Shown one piece after another: positions 44,587 to 54,391 of a DNA stretch of 64,000 nucleotides (the first letter of the stretch is position 1; each line of letters begins with the position of its first letter). A program made the position numbers and the translations under genes. The DNA is taken from positions 124,001 through 188,000 of the forward strand of contig JACHLS010000009.1 of the NCBI GenBank assembly GCA_014204635.1, given 5' to 3'. The notes under the pieces were generated by a model. It was not told the DNA's origin, made no database searches, and worked only from the letters and a program-made list of their open reading frames with translations. The stretch is from Sporosarcina luteola. Lineage in GTDB: Bacteria; Bacillota; Bacilli; Bacillales_A; Planococcaceae.

Positions 44587-45705
44587 TTAACTGAATCGGA
44601 AGGGTTCGGTAGGGATGGTCGAAGGAATAAATGTTACATCCATTTTTTTCTCCGCACATACCTTTTGCATATAGTCAGTCACCCCGGAAATCATCACCTT
44701 TTCTACGTGATGACCCGGATCGACAATAGCAAGATCCATATTTTCCGCATCTTGGGCAGTATGGAAATCCATATCCCCGGTTACGAATACATCCGCTCCT
44801 TTTCGCTTCGCCGACTGGATGTATTTTGGCCCGCTGCCTCCAAGGACTGCGACTTTCCGAATCGGCTTGTCCAAGTCTCCGACAATCCGGACGACCGGCA
44901 CCTCGAGTGTTCGCTTCACATGGTCTGCGAATTGCGTCAATGACATACTTTCACGAAGTATTCCGACCCTGCCCAAGCCCAATTCATTTGTTCTCTGATC
45001 GAGCACAAAAAAGTCGTAAGCCGGCTCTTCGTATGGGTGGACGGCCAGCATCGCCTTCAGCACTTTGGTACGAAGTGTTCCAGGCATCACAACTTCTATC
45101 CGCTCTTCGGACACTTCCTCCGGTTTTCCGATTTCTCCGATAAACGGGTCTGCCCCTTCAGCGGGAACAAATCTGCCGGTTCCGGTCGATGTAAAACTGC
45201 ATCCCACATAATCACCGATTGCCCCTGCACCCGCTTTTGACAAAGCTTCCCGTAGACGGTCAGCATGGTCGACTGGACAAAAAACAGCAAGCTTGTACAA
45301 CGCATCATGAATGGTTGGTTCCATGACAATTGTGTTTTGCAATTCCAATCGGTCCGCCAGCAAATCGTTAACTCCGCCTGGCGCCACGTCCAAATTTGTA
45401 TGTGCCGCATACACGGCGATATCGTTCTTGATACATGTTTCGATTAAACGTCCTTGCGGTGTATCCGTCCATAAAAACTTCATCGGTTTAAATATGGGCG
45501 GGTGATGGGCGATGATTAAGCTTGCACCGTTTTCAATGGCCTCCGCCACGACAGCTTCATTCACATCCAATGTCACTACTACTTTTTCAACCGGTCTGTT
45601 CAATTGCCCGATATGTAAGCCGACGGGGTCCCAATCTTCCGCATACCGTTTCGGTGCCCATTGTTCAAAGAGCGTGATGATTTCATGTCCATTCACTTTC
45701 TTCAA
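44587..45705 (-). CDS. yqfO: Nif3/YqfO-family dinuclear metal-centre protein
   Basis: 372 residues. A Nif3 domain split by an inserted PII-like (CutA-fold) domain at about 125-230, as in B. subtilis YqfO. Metal-binding residues are visible in IIAHHPPIF, YAAHTNLDVAPGG and near the end VDPGHHVEKV. Hexameric protein sometimes annotated GTP cyclohydrolase I type 2. Physiological function unresolved. Its start overlaps trmK by four bases. Confidence 0.93.
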   Translation of the reverse strand: MKKVNGHEIITLFEQWAPKRYAEDWDPVGLHIGQLNRPVEKVVVTLDVNEAVVAEAIENGASLIIAHHPPIFKPMKFLWTDTPQGRLIETCIKNDIAVYAAHTNLDVAPGGVNDLLADRLELQNTIVMEPTIHDALYKLAVFCPVDHADRLREALSKAGAGAIGDYVGCSFTSTGTGRFVPAEGADPFIGEIGKPEEVSEERIEVVMPGTLRTKVLKAMLAVHPYEEPAYDFFVLDQRTNELGLGRVGILRESMSLTQFADHVKRTLEVPVVRIVGDLDKPIRKVAVLGGSGPKYIQSAKRKGADVFVTGDMDFHTAQDAENMDLAIVDPGHHVEKVMISGVTDYMQKVCAEKKMDVTFIPSTIPTEPFRFS

Positions 45706-46400
45706 TTCGACAACACCTTCCCTACCATTTCAATTTTCTCTTTCAATTGGATTTTTCTCTTTTCTGCTTCTTCCGAATGTCCCGCACTTTCGATGGCCCG
45801 GAGAACCCGTTGCCACTCCTCCAATTCCCGCACCCATTTTTCAATAAAAACAGGCGATTTTTCGGCCAGTAGAAAAGGTCCAACTAGCAGTTCAATTTCG
45901 GAAAATGCCGCTTGACCTTTCTCCAATACAAGAATTTCATAGATTTTGTGGTCTTCTTTTAAAATGCGTTCATCCACTATTGTCCAACCATTGGCAAGAC
46001 ACCAGGACCGAATCGCGATCGCATGAATATTCGGTTGGGCAACGATGCGTTTGACACCTTGCAAATGTGCTTTGCCTTCTTCTAAAATATCGGCAATCAA
46101 TGTACCACCCATTCCGGCAATAGTGACGGCATCGACTTCATCTTCTTTGCGGATTGCAGCTATCCCATTCGCAAGCCGGACGGTGATTGACTCGGAGAGA
46201 CCTTCCTTAGCCACGTTTGCCACTGCGGACTCGTACGGCCCTTTGGCTACTTCTCCAGCAACTGCCCGCTCGATGGTACCTGTGCGAACCAGGTGGCATG
46301 GCAAATAGGCATGATCGCTCCCGATATCAGCTAAAACTGACCCTTTTTCAATAAATGACGCTACTGCCGCAAGGCGTTCGGATAATTTTAATGGATTCAA
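45702..46400 (-). CDS. trmK: tRNA (adenine22-N1)-methyltransferase TrmK
   Basis: Methylates A22 of tRNAs with SAM. The 232 residues contain the Rossmann SAM site ADIGSDHAYLPCHLVR and the catalytic-loop region TIAGMGGTLIADIL, then a C-terminal coiled coil (EWQRVLRAIES, EAEKRKIQLKEKIEMVGKVL). Chosen start: TTG at 46400 behind AGGTGGAGG; the longer frame is Cys-rich and not conserved. Operon with yqfO. Confidence 0.93.
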   Translation of the reverse strand: MNPLKLSERLAAVASFIEKGSVLADIGSDHAYLPCHLVRTGTIERAVAGEVAKGPYESAVANVAKEGLSESITVRLANGIAAIRKEDEVDAVTIAGMGGTLIADILEEGKAHLQGVKRIVAQPNIHAIAIRSWCLANGWTIVDERILKEDHKIYEILVLEKGQAAFSEIELLVGPFLLAEKSPVFIEKWVRELEEWQRVLRAIESAGHSEEAEKRKIQLKEKIEMVGKVLSN

Positions 46401-46463
46401 ATGACCTCCACCTTTCCTTTTCCATTGTATATGATGTTGTTTGCCGCTGCATCTCCTGCAATC

Positions 46464-46501
46464 AAAAAAGCCACCGGATATGCTGCCGCACATCGGGTGA
46501 C
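46464..46501 (-). terminator. Terminator after cccA
   Basis: Minus strand GTCACCCGAT-GTGC and GCAT-ATCCGGTGGC form a long stem with one mismatch, followed by TTTTTTG, eight bases after the cccA stop. Confidence 0.85.
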
Positions 46502-46509
46502 TCCTTTTC

Positions 46510-46884
46510 TCATTTAAGTGTTAGAATGTAGTCTGCCAATTGGTCAATTTGCTCATCAGAGATTTGGCCTCCAAAAGCAGGCATATTGTTTTGACCGTTT
46601 TTGATGATGTCGTGAATCGTTTCCTTCGAATCCGATAAACCATGAAGGTTAGGTCCTATTCCGCCACCAGTCAAATCTCCGCCATGACAGCTGATACATT
46701 TTTGTTGAGTGAACCCTTCCGGATCAAACTCCTCAGCATTAGCCGCTGTGTCTTCCGTTTTTCCGTCTTCATTCTCCCCAGCGATTTCCTTTTTTTGATC
46801 AGCACCCCAAAGAGACATGAAGAAAATAAGTCCTAATCCAAGCGCGAATATCAGGATATAAGGTACTACAGGATTGTTTTTCAA
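46510..46884 (-). CDS. cccA: Membrane-anchored cytochrome c550
   Basis: Electron carrier on the outer face of the cytoplasmic membrane. The 124 residues start at a TTG behind GAAGGAGGG, with an N-terminal membrane helix (about 7-25), an acidic linker (NEDGKTEDTAANAEEFD), and a c-type domain with the haem site CISCH (Cys63, Cys66, His67) and the distal Met in NNMPAFGG. Matches cccA beside sigA in B. subtilis. The longer frame upstream is not conserved. Confidence 0.94.
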   Translation of the reverse strand: MKNNPVVPYILIFALGLGLIFFMSLWGADQKKEIAGENEDGKTEDTAANAEEFDPEGFTQQKCISCHGGDLTGGGIGPNLHGLSDSKETIHDIIKNGQNNMPAFGGQISDEQIDQLADYILTLK

Positions 46885-47036
46885 TGAATTACCCTCCTTC
46901 ACCAGGATCTTTTCTGTAAAATTATACAGTGCACAATTATTATTGTACTGTATCCGATGAAAAACTGAAAGAGTTATCCACGCAGAATTCACTCTTTGTG
47001 ACAATTTCGACATACTTTCGACTGATTTCGTATCCG

Positions 47037-48182
47037 TCAGGCAATGACGCCAATTTGGCGGGCTATGACCATCCTTTGAATTTCTGAAGTCCCTTCGCCA
47101 ATTTCCAGTAACTTGGCATCCCTCATATACCGTTCCACCTCATATTCCTTCATATAGCCATAGCCACCATGGATTTGGATGGCCTCGTCCGCAACTTCCA
47201 TCGCGATCTCCGAGGCATACAATTTGCACATCGCAGCTTCCTTTGTGAAGGATCTTCCTGAGTCTTTCAACCAGGAAGCTTTGTAGACCATATTGCGGGC
47301 AAGTTCAATTTTTAGCGCCATATCCGCCAGCTTAAATTGGGTGACCTGGAATTCTGCCAATGCCTTGCCGAATTGCTTCCGCTCTTTAGCGTATTTGAGC
47401 GCTTTATCATAGGCAGCCTGCGCAATTCCGACAGCCATCGCTCCTATACCAATTCTACCGCCATCTAGTGTAACTAGAAATTGCCGGAAGCCTTCTCCTC
47501 TCTTTCCAAGAAGATTCTCCTTCGGCACGCGAACATTTTCCATAACTAGTTCAGTTGTGTTCGAGGCATGAAGTCCCATTTTTTCGTAATTATCAATCAC
47601 TTTGAAACCTTCCGCGTCGGTTGGAACGATGATAGCGCTGATTTCCTTCTTCCCGTCTACCATGCCGGTCACTGCTGTCAATGCCAAATGTTTGGCATGA
47701 CTAGCATTAGTAATATACACTTTGGAACCGTTAATAATATAATCGTCACCATCTTCTATGGCCGTCGTTTGTGTCCCCCCTGCATCCGAGCCGGCATTCG
47801 GTTCAGTTAAACCGAAAGCGCCGAATGAATCCCCAGTACATATCGGCGTCAAGTACTTTACTTTTTGTTCTTCCGTACCGAAAAGATGCAGCGGTGCCCC
47901 TCCCAGTGAAATGTGAGCGGAGTAGGTAATCCCTGTCGATGCACAAGCCCGGCTTAATTCTTCTGTAACAATGGCAAAGCTGATTGTATCCGCTCCGGCT
48001 CCCCCATAAGCCTCTGGAAACGGAAGTCCCATCATTCCCATCTCTCCCAACTGTCTAAACACGGCAGCCGGAAATTCCTTTGTCCGATCCCTGTCGATCG
48101 CTCCAGGTGCAACAACTTCGTCCGCGAATTCTTTCATCGTCCGCCGAATCATCTGTTGCTCATCCGTCAAATCAAAATTCAT
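47037..48182 (-). CDS. Short/branched-chain acyl-CoA dehydrogenase
   Basis: FAD flavoenzyme that oxidises acyl-CoA to enoyl-CoA. The 381 residues contain the FAD/substrate signatures AFGLTEPNAGSDAGGTQT and GYMKEYEVERYMRDAKLLEIGEGTSEIQ, where the Glu of the latter region is the catalytic base in short-chain enzymes. Substrate length is not resolvable. It is inserted between cccA and sigA relative to B. subtilis and stands alone. I chose the ATG at 48182; an ATG three codons earlier abuts the ribosome site. Confidence 0.92.
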   Translation of the reverse strand: MNFDLTDEQQMIRRTMKEFADEVVAPGAIDRDRTKEFPAAVFRQLGEMGMMGLPFPEAYGGAGADTISFAIVTEELSRACASTGITYSAHISLGGAPLHLFGTEEQKVKYLTPICTGDSFGAFGLTEPNAGSDAGGTQTTAIEDGDDYIINGSKVYITNASHAKHLALTAVTGMVDGKKEISAIIVPTDAEGFKVIDNYEKMGLHASNTTELVMENVRVPKENLLGKRGEGFRQFLVTLDGGRIGIGAMAVGIAQAAYDKALKYAKERKQFGKALAEFQVTQFKLADMALKIELARNMVYKASWLKDSGRSFTKEAAMCKLYASEIAMEVADEAIQIHGGYGYMKEYEVERYMRDAKLLEIGEGTSEIQRMVIARQIGVIA

Positions 48183-48370
48183 TGGATTCATCCCCTTTAT
48201 TGTGAACGCTTACATTCTCAGTATAACGAATATAACAACAATTCCACAACCATTCTGGCATTGTTTCATAGCAAACGTGCCAGCAGAGAATATGAGCAAT
48301 TCATCTGGCAATCAATTGATTGGAAAAAAGGCGGACACTATTATAGGCGTTAAACTACGGAGTTAAAGAG

Positions 48371-48414
48371 AAGAGAAAGTAAAACTTGAAGTATCAGCTT
48401 CCTCTTCTTTTTCA
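48371..48414. terminator. Probable terminator downstream of the sigA-side membrane protein
   Basis: GAAGAGAAAG and CTTCCTCTTC pair (one mismatch) around a 19-base loop, next to the stop of the gene ending at 48412. Moderate quality. Confidence 0.5.
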
Positions 48415-48969
48415 CATAGAAAAGAACAGGAAGCCGATAATGAGAAGCAACCCAACAGAACCTGATATCGTAAAATAAAGTAATTTTAACAATCGACCTG
48501 CAAATAACCATAGCAGGCAATTCAATACGAGCAAACCTATTAACAACATCGTTTCATCTTCAAAAAACAGCAGCCAAACTTTCAGTGACAGACCAAGCAA
48601 CAAAAAAGCCGACAATATGTATAGCAACGATGAGAAATTTGTATTGGTCCGGGACTTCCACAATGATATCATCAGCAGGATTGCTGCCAAAATGACAGCA
48701 GCCGATATTGGCCAAATTGAATTTGTCCTCAAAAAGAACATGCTCCCGAAAACTAAAATTGCTAGAAGGCTGGTGACCATCATTGTGATCCATCTGGTAT
48801 TCTTTTCACGCACCAAGATTCCTTTTGAGCCTTTTATCTCCTCTTTGCCATCTTCTTCACCGCGTGCATATAACGTAATGAGGAAATCACAATAATGTTC
48901 CGGCAACAATTTATTTTGCTTCCAATATTGAATCTCTGTAATGATGATCCGCTTCCGTTGCGCATTCAT
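48412..48969 (-). CDS. Unrecognised polytopic membrane protein
   Basis: 185 residues: a soluble N-terminal segment (MNAQRKRIIITEIQYWKQNKLLP, DFLITLYARGE) resembling the short helical domain that precedes membrane regions in several Firmicutes proteins, then a basic stretch and five or six hydrophobic helices (about 60-180). No transport or enzyme motif is visible. Starts with a GGGGAGCAGAG site. It stands alone between a terminator-like hairpin and the long palindrome beside sigA. Function unknown. Confidence 0.7.
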   Translation of the reverse strand: MNAQRKRIIITEIQYWKQNKLLPEHYCDFLITLYARGEEDGKEEIKGSKGILVREKNTRWITMMVTSLLAILVFGSMFFLRTNSIWPISAAVILAAILLMISLWKSRTNTNFSSLLYILSAFLLLGLSLKVWLLFFEDETMLLIGLLVLNCLLWLFAGRLLKLLYFTISGSVGLLLIIGFLFFSM

Positions 48970-49223
48970 CTCTGCTCCCCCATCCTATCTGACTCGTATA
49001 GTATCCAACAAGGCGGGCCATTTTTTTCTCTTAAACTGCCATAAATGCTCAGACAAAAAATCGCCAGAAAGGCCTCATGCAGCAGGAGTTCGCGTATGGC
49101 CCGTAAAATGGCAGGGGCTGCCCCCAAGATCCATCTTCGAGCCGTTCATGCAACACCTGCTAGCGTTTCGCCTGTTCTAGCGATTTTTACACTATCCGAG
49201 CTGGAAGGACAGTGACCCACGCT
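48970..49223. other. Intergenic region between membrane protein and sigA
   Basis: Contains the membrane-protein promoter region and a 133-bp imperfect palindrome (49056-49188). No coding frame with a ribosome site is seen. Confidence 0.6.
49056..49188. repeat. 133-bp imperfect palindrome
   Basis: Left arm 49056-49111 and right arm 49131-49188 are similar when one is reverse-complemented: AAAAATCGC-AGAA-AGGC at the ends, AGCAGG-GTT in the middle, and a GGC-CG-A-ATGG inner end, roughly three-quarters identical. The centre holds a perfect small hairpin GGCAG-GGG-CTGCC (49110-49122). It may be two head-to-head copies of a short intergenic repeat or one structured RNA. It is not the sigA terminator, which is separate. 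Confidence 0.65.
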
Positions 49224-49246
49224 AAAAAGCAATGGATGCCACTGCA
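49224..49246 (-). terminator. Terminator after sigA
   Basis: Minus strand GCAGTGG-CAT-CCATTGC (one G-U pair) followed by TTTTT, 26 bases after the sigA stop. Confidence 0.85.
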
Positions 49247-49270
49247 TTTTGAGCTGCCATGCACCTGTTT

Positions 49271-50455
49271 TTACTCAAGGAAATCTTTCAGACGCTTGCT
49301 TCTGGATGGGTGACGCAGCTTACGCAATGCTTTCGCTTCGATCTGACGGATCCGTTCCCGTGTCACGCCAAAAACTTTACCGACCTCTTCCAATGTACGA
49401 GTCCGGCCATCATCCAAGCCAAAGCGAAGGCGGAGTACATTCTCTTCTCTGTCGGTCAATGTATCCAACACATCTTCCAATTGCTCCTTCAACAGCTCAT
49501 AAGCTGCGTGATCCGATGGGGATTGGGCTTCGGAATCTTCAATAAAATCACCGAGATGCGAGTCATCTTCTTCTCCGATCGGCGTTTCGAGAGATACCGG
49601 CTCTTGGGCAATTTTCAAAATTTCACGGACTTTGTCGGCAGATAAATCCATTTCTTCGCCAATTTCCTCTGGAGATGGTTCGCGTCCTAGATCTTGTAGC
49701 AATTGACGTTGTACACGGATCAATTTATTGATCGTTTCTACCATATGGACAGGGATACGGATCGTTCGGGCCTGATCCGCAATCGCACGTGTGATCGCCT
49801 GACGAATCCACCAAGTTGCGTACGTACTGAATTTAAATCCTTTTGTATGGTCAAATTTTTCCACGGCTTTGATCAGTCCCATATTTCCTTCCTGAATCAA
49901 ATCAAGGAACAGCATGCCCCGTCCTACATACCGTTTTGCAATGCTGACAACGAGCCGCAAGTTAGCTTCAGCCAGTTTTTTCTTTGCGTTCTCGCCTTTA
50001 TCTACCAGTTCCTGCAGTTTTGGATCTGGCTGATCCATTGATGCAAGTTTTTCTTCCGCTTCGACTCCCTCTTGAATGGCGACAGCTAATTTGACCTCTT
50101 CGTTCCCTGTTAGAAGATCGACACGACCAATCTCTTTCAAATACATGCGGACAGGATCATTGATTTTAACACCAGGAGGTACGCTCAGATCATTTAGATC
50201 GAACTGCTCATCGTCAGCGACCCCTTTCTCAGCTTCTTCCTCTTCATCTTTTCGATCCATCTCAATTCCCTGCGCTTCGATCTGATCAAGAAATTCCTCG
50301 AACTGATCTGGTTCCATTTCAAAAGCGGACAGTTTATCCGTTACTTCCTCCAACGTCAATTCACCATTTTTCTTACCAGTTTCCAATAAACTTGCTTTCA
50401 CTTCATCCAATGTCATATCGTTTTCCATCTCTCCAGCTCGCTCTTTTTTATCCAT
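49271..50455 (-). CDS. sigA: Primary RNA polymerase sigma factor SigA
   Basis: Housekeeping sigma factor. The 394 residues show region 1.1 (acidic, about 1-90), region 1.2/2 ([80 protein letters not shown]), region 3 ([13 protein letters not shown]) and region 4 with the -35-binding HTH ([30 protein letters not shown]). AAGGAGG site. Downstream of dnaG with a 36-base gap, the usual dnaG-sigA operon. Confidence 0.98.
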   Translation of the reverse strand: MDKKERAGEMENDMTLDEVKASLLETGKKNGELTLEEVTDKLSAFEMEPDQFEEFLDQIEAQGIEMDRKDEEEEAEKGVADDEQFDLNDLSVPPGVKINDPVRMYLKEIGRVDLLTGNEEVKLAVAIQEGVEAEEKLASMDQPDPKLQELVDKGENAKKKLAEANLRLVVSIAKRYVGRGMLFLDLIQEGNMGLIKAVEKFDHTKGFKFSTYATWWIRQAITRAIADQARTIRIPVHMVETINKLIRVQRQLLQDLGREPSPEEIGEEMDLSADKVREILKIAQEPVSLETPIGEEDDSHLGDFIEDSEAQSPSDHAAYELLKEQLEDVLDTLTDREENVLRLRFGLDDGRTRTLEEVGKVFGVTRERIRQIEAKALRKLRHPSRSKRLKDFLE

Positions 50456-50491
50456 TATACCCGTTCCTCCTTAATACACCGGAATCTGGCC

Positions 50492-52309
50492 CTACAATGC
50501 CGATAATGATTTCCGGAGCTGTATAATATCCCTGGCCAGCTCCAGCGCCCGGGTATGATCATTCATTTTTTCTGCTTCTCTTGATTGGTGCAGCATTTCA
50601 TCTATTTTTCGGATCACCCGCTGCTTTTCTAGATGTTGGATGCAGTCTGTCACTTCCTGTTCCGCATGGTCGGGATCTCGATCCATCATGGCAGCTTCCA
50701 TAACAATTTTACGCATTTCCCTGTCTTCCAATGATTCGGCGAACCGATGAAAATCAGGACTGCTATATTGCTCGTAGAAACCAGCAAGCCGAATAAATAC
50801 AGCATTGTATTCATCACGGATAAAAAGCTCGCTTCCTTCCGAACGAAGCCTGTCGAATATAACACCGTCATTCAACAAATGTGCAAGTAGGATTCGTTCT
50901 GCCCGATCCACTCCGGAGACTTTCTTAGGCTTCGGCGCCTGCATTTGCTGCAAACCGCCGATTGACTGCTCCTTTTTTTCATCTTTAGCCAGTTTACCGA
51001 CTTTTTTCATCAGCTGTTCGTTCAATGCTTGCTCGGAAACCCCGGTTTCCGTAGCCATTTGCCGGACGAGCAGATCTCGCTCAATCGGTGAAACCTTTGT
51101 GGCCAGCTCATCCAAAACTTCATGGATATATTGCAATACATCATTTTCATGGCTCAGATTCTTTCCCCGTTTGGCATACGCAAGAATGAACGACATGTAC
51201 GTATGTGGATTGCCTAAGATTTTTTCACGGAAAGCTTCGCCCCCATAAGTTGACATATACTCATCAGGATCCATCTTACCCGGAAGCAGTGCAATCTGAG
51301 CGGAAAGTCCTTTTTGCATCGCCAAATTGGCAAAGCGTTTGGCAGCTTCCCATCCGGCATTGTCTCCATCACAACAAATGATCAGCTGATTTGCAATGCG
51401 TTTCAGCTTTAACAGATGTATTTCCGAAAGAGACGTACCCATTACCGCAACACTGTTCATCACTCCAGCACGCTCTGCTGTTATTGTATCCATGAAACCT
51501 TCAAACAATATTACTTTACCCGTTTTCCGAACATTAAGACGAGCACGATGAAAATTATAAAGTAATTTGCTCTTTTCAAAGATCGGAGTTTCCGGGCTGT
51601 TCAAGTATTTGGCTTCATCTTTTGAATTTGTCAGGATGCGTCCGGAAAAGCCGACGATATTCCCATTATCGTCATGTAATGGGAACATAATACGTCCCCG
51701 AAACCTATCAAAATAGCCTGTCCCATCATTTTTCATTATACAGAGGCCGGCTTGTTCCATTTCCTTCATATCGAATTTCTTACGGATCAGGAGATTCGTC
51801 AATGTCTCCCTGTCTTCTAGAGACCATCCGATTCCATACTGTTCGATATGTTCCCGTGAAAATCCTCTTTTCTGCAAATATTGTAATGCTTTTTCCCCCT
51901 CTACAGTATTCAGTAGTATATGACTATAGAAGTTCGATGCAAGTGCGAGGGCTTCCTTCATCGATTGATGCTCATTTTTTTGAGTGCTTGCAGCCATGCT
52001 TGCCATCGGAACAGTCACTTCAATGCCTGCCCGGTCAGCCAGCTTGGATATCGCTTCGGTGAAGGTAGTGTTTTCAATATCCATGACGAATGTGATTGCA
52101 TTTCCGCTTGCTCCGCATCCAAAACAGTGAAACAGATTCTTATCCTCTGACACGGAAAACGAAGGGGTGCTTTCACCGTGGAAAGGACATAAGCCAAACC
52201 AGTTTCTTCCCCTCTTCGTCAGCTGGACATACTCGCCGATCAAATCAACGATATCGGTTTTCGAGCGGACTTCTTCGATCATTTCCTCTGGTATTTTAGT
52301 CATTTCCAT
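50492..52309 (-). CDS. dnaG: DNA primase
   Basis: Makes RNA primers at the replication fork. The 605 residues include the N-terminal zinc ribbon (LCPFHGESTPSFSVSEDKNLFHCFGCG), the TOPRIM core (KVILFEGFMDTITA, ICCDGDNAG) and the C-terminal DnaB-interacting helical domain. I take the ATG at 52309; a GTG directly before it is equally possible. In B. subtilis yqxD lies between dnaG and yqfL; it is absent here. Operon with sigA. Confidence 0.96.
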   Translation of the reverse strand: MEMTKIPEEMIEEVRSKTDIVDLIGEYVQLTKRGRNWFGLCPFHGESTPSFSVSEDKNLFHCFGCGASGNAITFVMDIENTTFTEAISKLADRAGIEVTVPMASMAASTQKNEHQSMKEALALASNFYSHILLNTVEGEKALQYLQKRGFSREHIEQYGIGWSLEDRETLTNLLIRKKFDMKEMEQAGLCIMKNDGTGYFDRFRGRIMFPLHDDNGNIVGFSGRILTNSKDEAKYLNSPETPIFEKSKLLYNFHRARLNVRKTGKVILFEGFMDTITAERAGVMNSVAVMGTSLSEIHLLKLKRIANQLIICCDGDNAGWEAAKRFANLAMQKGLSAQIALLPGKMDPDEYMSTYGGEAFREKILGNPHTYMSFILAYAKRGKNLSHENDVLQYIHEVLDELATKVSPIERDLLVRQMATETGVSEQALNEQLMKKVGKLAKDEKKEQSIGGLQQMQAPKPKKVSGVDRAERILLAHLLNDGVIFDRLRSEGSELFIRDEYNAVFIRLAGFYEQYSSPDFHRFAESLEDREMRKIVMEAAMMDRDPDHAEQEVTDCIQHLEKQRVIRKIDEMLHQSREAEKMNDHTRALELARDIIQLRKSLSAL

Positions 52310-52518
52310 CACCGTTTCCCTCTATCTACTTGATTTCGAGATAGATTTCAAAAATCCTGCTTATTCGACAAAAAAATATTTGATATTTCGTGGGTCTGGC
52401 TTTTTATCAAAAAACCAAATGTAGATGCTGCTGCTCATTTAAAGGCAACCAGCCGTCAAAAGAATAACTATATCATTTTATAAAGTCCGCCGCAAAATAA
52501 TATTGTACACAATCCACA

Positions 52519-52560
52519 AAAGAAGAACCAACCATTTTGCCCAGGCGGTCCTTCTTCTCA
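52519..52560 (-). terminator. Terminator after ppsR
   Basis: Minus strand AAGAAGGACC and GGTTCTTCTT with an interior loop, followed by TTTG; five bases after the ppsR stop. Confidence 0.7.
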
Positions 52561-52564
52561 GTAT

Positions 52565-53377
52565 TCATTCAATTCTATTTGCGCGATCATGCAAAATAAC
52601 GTTTGCGGTTTCTTCAACTGCACGGTTCGTCACATCAATCACTTTGCATCCAATCTTTGACACAATTCGATTAAAATGATCGATCTCCTGTTTAATCCGC
52701 TCGATCTGTGCGTAGTTCGCATCGTCTTTCAAACCGAGAGCAAGAAGGCGTTCTTTTCGAATAAAGTTTAACTTTTCCGGAGAGATGACAAGACCGTAAC
52801 ATTTGGATGGGTTGATTTGGAACAATTCTTCCGGTGGATCAACTTCAGGCACTAAGGGCACGTTGGCCACCTTGTACGTCCGATGAGCCAAATATTGTGA
52901 GAGCGGCGTTTTCGAAGTACGTGATACCCCGACAAGAACAATATCGGCTTTCATAATGCCGCGCGGGTCCCTGCCATCGTCGTATTTGACGGCAAATTCA
53001 ATCGCCTCGATTTTCTTAAAATAGTCCTCATCCAATTGCCTGACGAGCCCCGGTTCTTCGAATGGCCTCTCGCTTAGTTCCTCCTCAATTTTGTCAACGA
53101 TCGGACCAAGCAGATCAATGCATTTTAAATCGTTCAGCTTGCATTCCTGCTTAATTCTTTGTCTCATGCTACTTTTCACTAATGTATAAATAATGATGGC
53201 ATTTTGATCTTTGGCCAAATAGGCGATTTCACGTAATTGCGATTCATCTTCAACATGTGAAAAACGTTTCATCGATACCGTTTCAAGATCATGCCTGAAC
53301 TGGCTAGCAGCCGCTTTGGCGACTAGATCCGCTGTCTCGCCGACAGAATCGGAAACGATGAACAATGTCAATTTACT
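52565..53377 (-). CDS. ppsR: Bifunctional kinase/pyrophosphorylase regulator (PPDK/PEP synthase regulatory protein, YqfL)
   Basis: DUF299 protein that phosphorylates and dephosphorylates pyruvate phosphate dikinase or PEP synthase. The 270 residues contain the nucleotide loop [17 protein letters not shown] and conserved [12 protein letters not shown] and [16 protein letters not shown] chose the ATG at 53377 behind AGGAGTGG. It lies downstream of ccpN, the same pair as in B. subtilis, where they act in gluconeogenic control. Its target enzyme gene is not in the window. Confidence 0.93.
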   Translation of the reverse strand, partial: SKLTLFIVSDSVGETADLVAKAAASQFRHDLETVSMKRFSHVEDESQLREIAYLAKDQNAIIIYTLVKSSMRQRIKQECKLNDLKCIDLLGPIVDKIEEELSERPFEEPGLVRQLDEDYFKKIEAIEFAVKYDDGRDPRGIMKADIVLVGVSRTSKTPLSQYLAHRTYKVANVPLVPEVDPPEELFQINPSKCYGLVISPEKLNFIRKERLLALGLKDDANYAQIERIKQEIDHFNRIVSKIGCKVIDVTNRAVEETANVILHDRANRIE

Positions 53378-53404
53378 CATTGGACCACTCCTAGTTTCCA
53401 CGCA

Positions 53405-54034
53405 TTACAAATCATGATCATCGGCCAAGGACAAAAAGGCGGCAGTTATATTCGTTTTCGTAATCCTGCCCACCACTTCTAGGCCCTGTTCTTTTTCAAT
53501 AATGACAGGCAATGAATCTATTTGTTGTTCAATCATTTTTTTTGCCGCATAGAGTAACGTATCTTGCTTTTTACAGTATGTAATGTTCGGCATTCTTGTC
53601 ATAATGACATGAACCGGTATTTTATCTAACTCTTTATTACCCAAACTTGTTCGAAGCAGATCTTTTCTCGATAACACTCCTGACAACTTGGAATCCTTGT
53701 CGACTACGAACAGCGTGCCGACATCCTCCAAAAACATTTGGCAGATGGCGTCGTAAACAGAAATGTTTTCGGCGACTACGACAGGAATTGATTGAAAATC
53801 GCCTACTTTCATTCCAATCATGCCATCGCCGACAGATTGGGCGGGCTTTTTGCCAGAATAGAAATAACCGACTCGTGGTCTTGCATCCAAGTAACCCGCC
53901 ATCGTTAAAATCGCTAGATCCGGCCGGATGGTCGCACGGGCCAAATTCAGTCTTTCCGCAATTTGCTCCCCTGTGATCGGACCATCCATCTGGACGATTT
54001 CCAATATCTCGTTCTGGCGCTTATTCAGTTCCAA
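53405..54034 (-). CDS. ccpN: Gluconeogenesis repressor CcpN (YqzB)
   Basis: Transcriptional repressor with an N-terminal winged HTH (about 1-60, RQNEILEIVQMDGPITGEQIAERLNLARATIRPDL) and two CBS domains (about 80-140 and 145-205) that bind adenine nucleotides. In B. subtilis it represses gapB, pckA and sr1. The 209 residues match family length. TTG start behind GAGGCGGTGA. Divergent from glyQS. Confidence 0.93.
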   Translation of the reverse strand: MELNKRQNEILEIVQMDGPITGEQIAERLNLARATIRPDLAILTMAGYLDARPRVGYFYSGKKPAQSVGDGMIGMKVGDFQSIPVVVAENISVYDAICQMFLEDVGTLFVVDKDSKLSGVLSRKDLLRTSLGNKELDKIPVHVIMTRMPNITYCKKQDTLLYAAKKMIEQQIDSLPVIIEKEQGLEVVGRITKTNITAAFLSLADDHDL

Positions 54035-54154
54035 TAGGAATCACCGCCTCAATCGTTCATTAGTATATATACCTGACTAGTATAGCATCTCCCTGAGAGA
54101 ATTCCTATCACTGGGCACCAAAACCGAGGACTTCAAATTAAAATGGTGAAAGGA

Positions 54155-54183
54155 TTGCTTGAGGAAACAAAGCGTGCTACACT
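54155..54183 (+). promoter_or_regulatory. Sigma-A promoter of the glyQS T-box leader
   Basis: TTGCTT (54155-54160), a 17-base spacer, and TACACT (54178-54183). Confidence 0.65.
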
Positions 54184-54189
54184 TGTATT

Positions 54190-54391
54190 CATAATCTATA
54201 GGTGAAGAAAGGTCAATAAGTAATGCCAGCAGAAGCGAGCGGGGATGGTGAAAGCCCGCAATCGGCATGAAACGGCAGCCTGGAGCCAAGAACGTGATCG
54301 AAAGAGGGCTTTTACGAGCCAATCGGGGTGGAACCGCGGGTCTGCGCACTCGTCCCCGGACAGTTATTGTCCGGGGACGAGTGCGTTTTTG
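54190..54391 (+). promoter_or_regulatory. T-box leader of glycyl-tRNA synthetase
   Basis: Contains the invariant T-box GGGTGGAACCGCGGGT at 54326-54341, an upstream stem I region with AGCGAGC and GATGGTGAAAGCCCG, and a long terminator that competes with the antiterminator. Uncharged tRNA-Gly should stabilise read-through into glyQS. Exact stem boundaries and specifier codon are not assigned. Confidence 0.92.
54345..54391 (+). terminator. T-box terminator
   Basis: CGCACTCGTCCCCGGACA and TGTCCGGGGACGAGTGCG form an 18-bp perfect stem with a GTTAT loop, followed by TTTTT. Confidence 0.95.
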
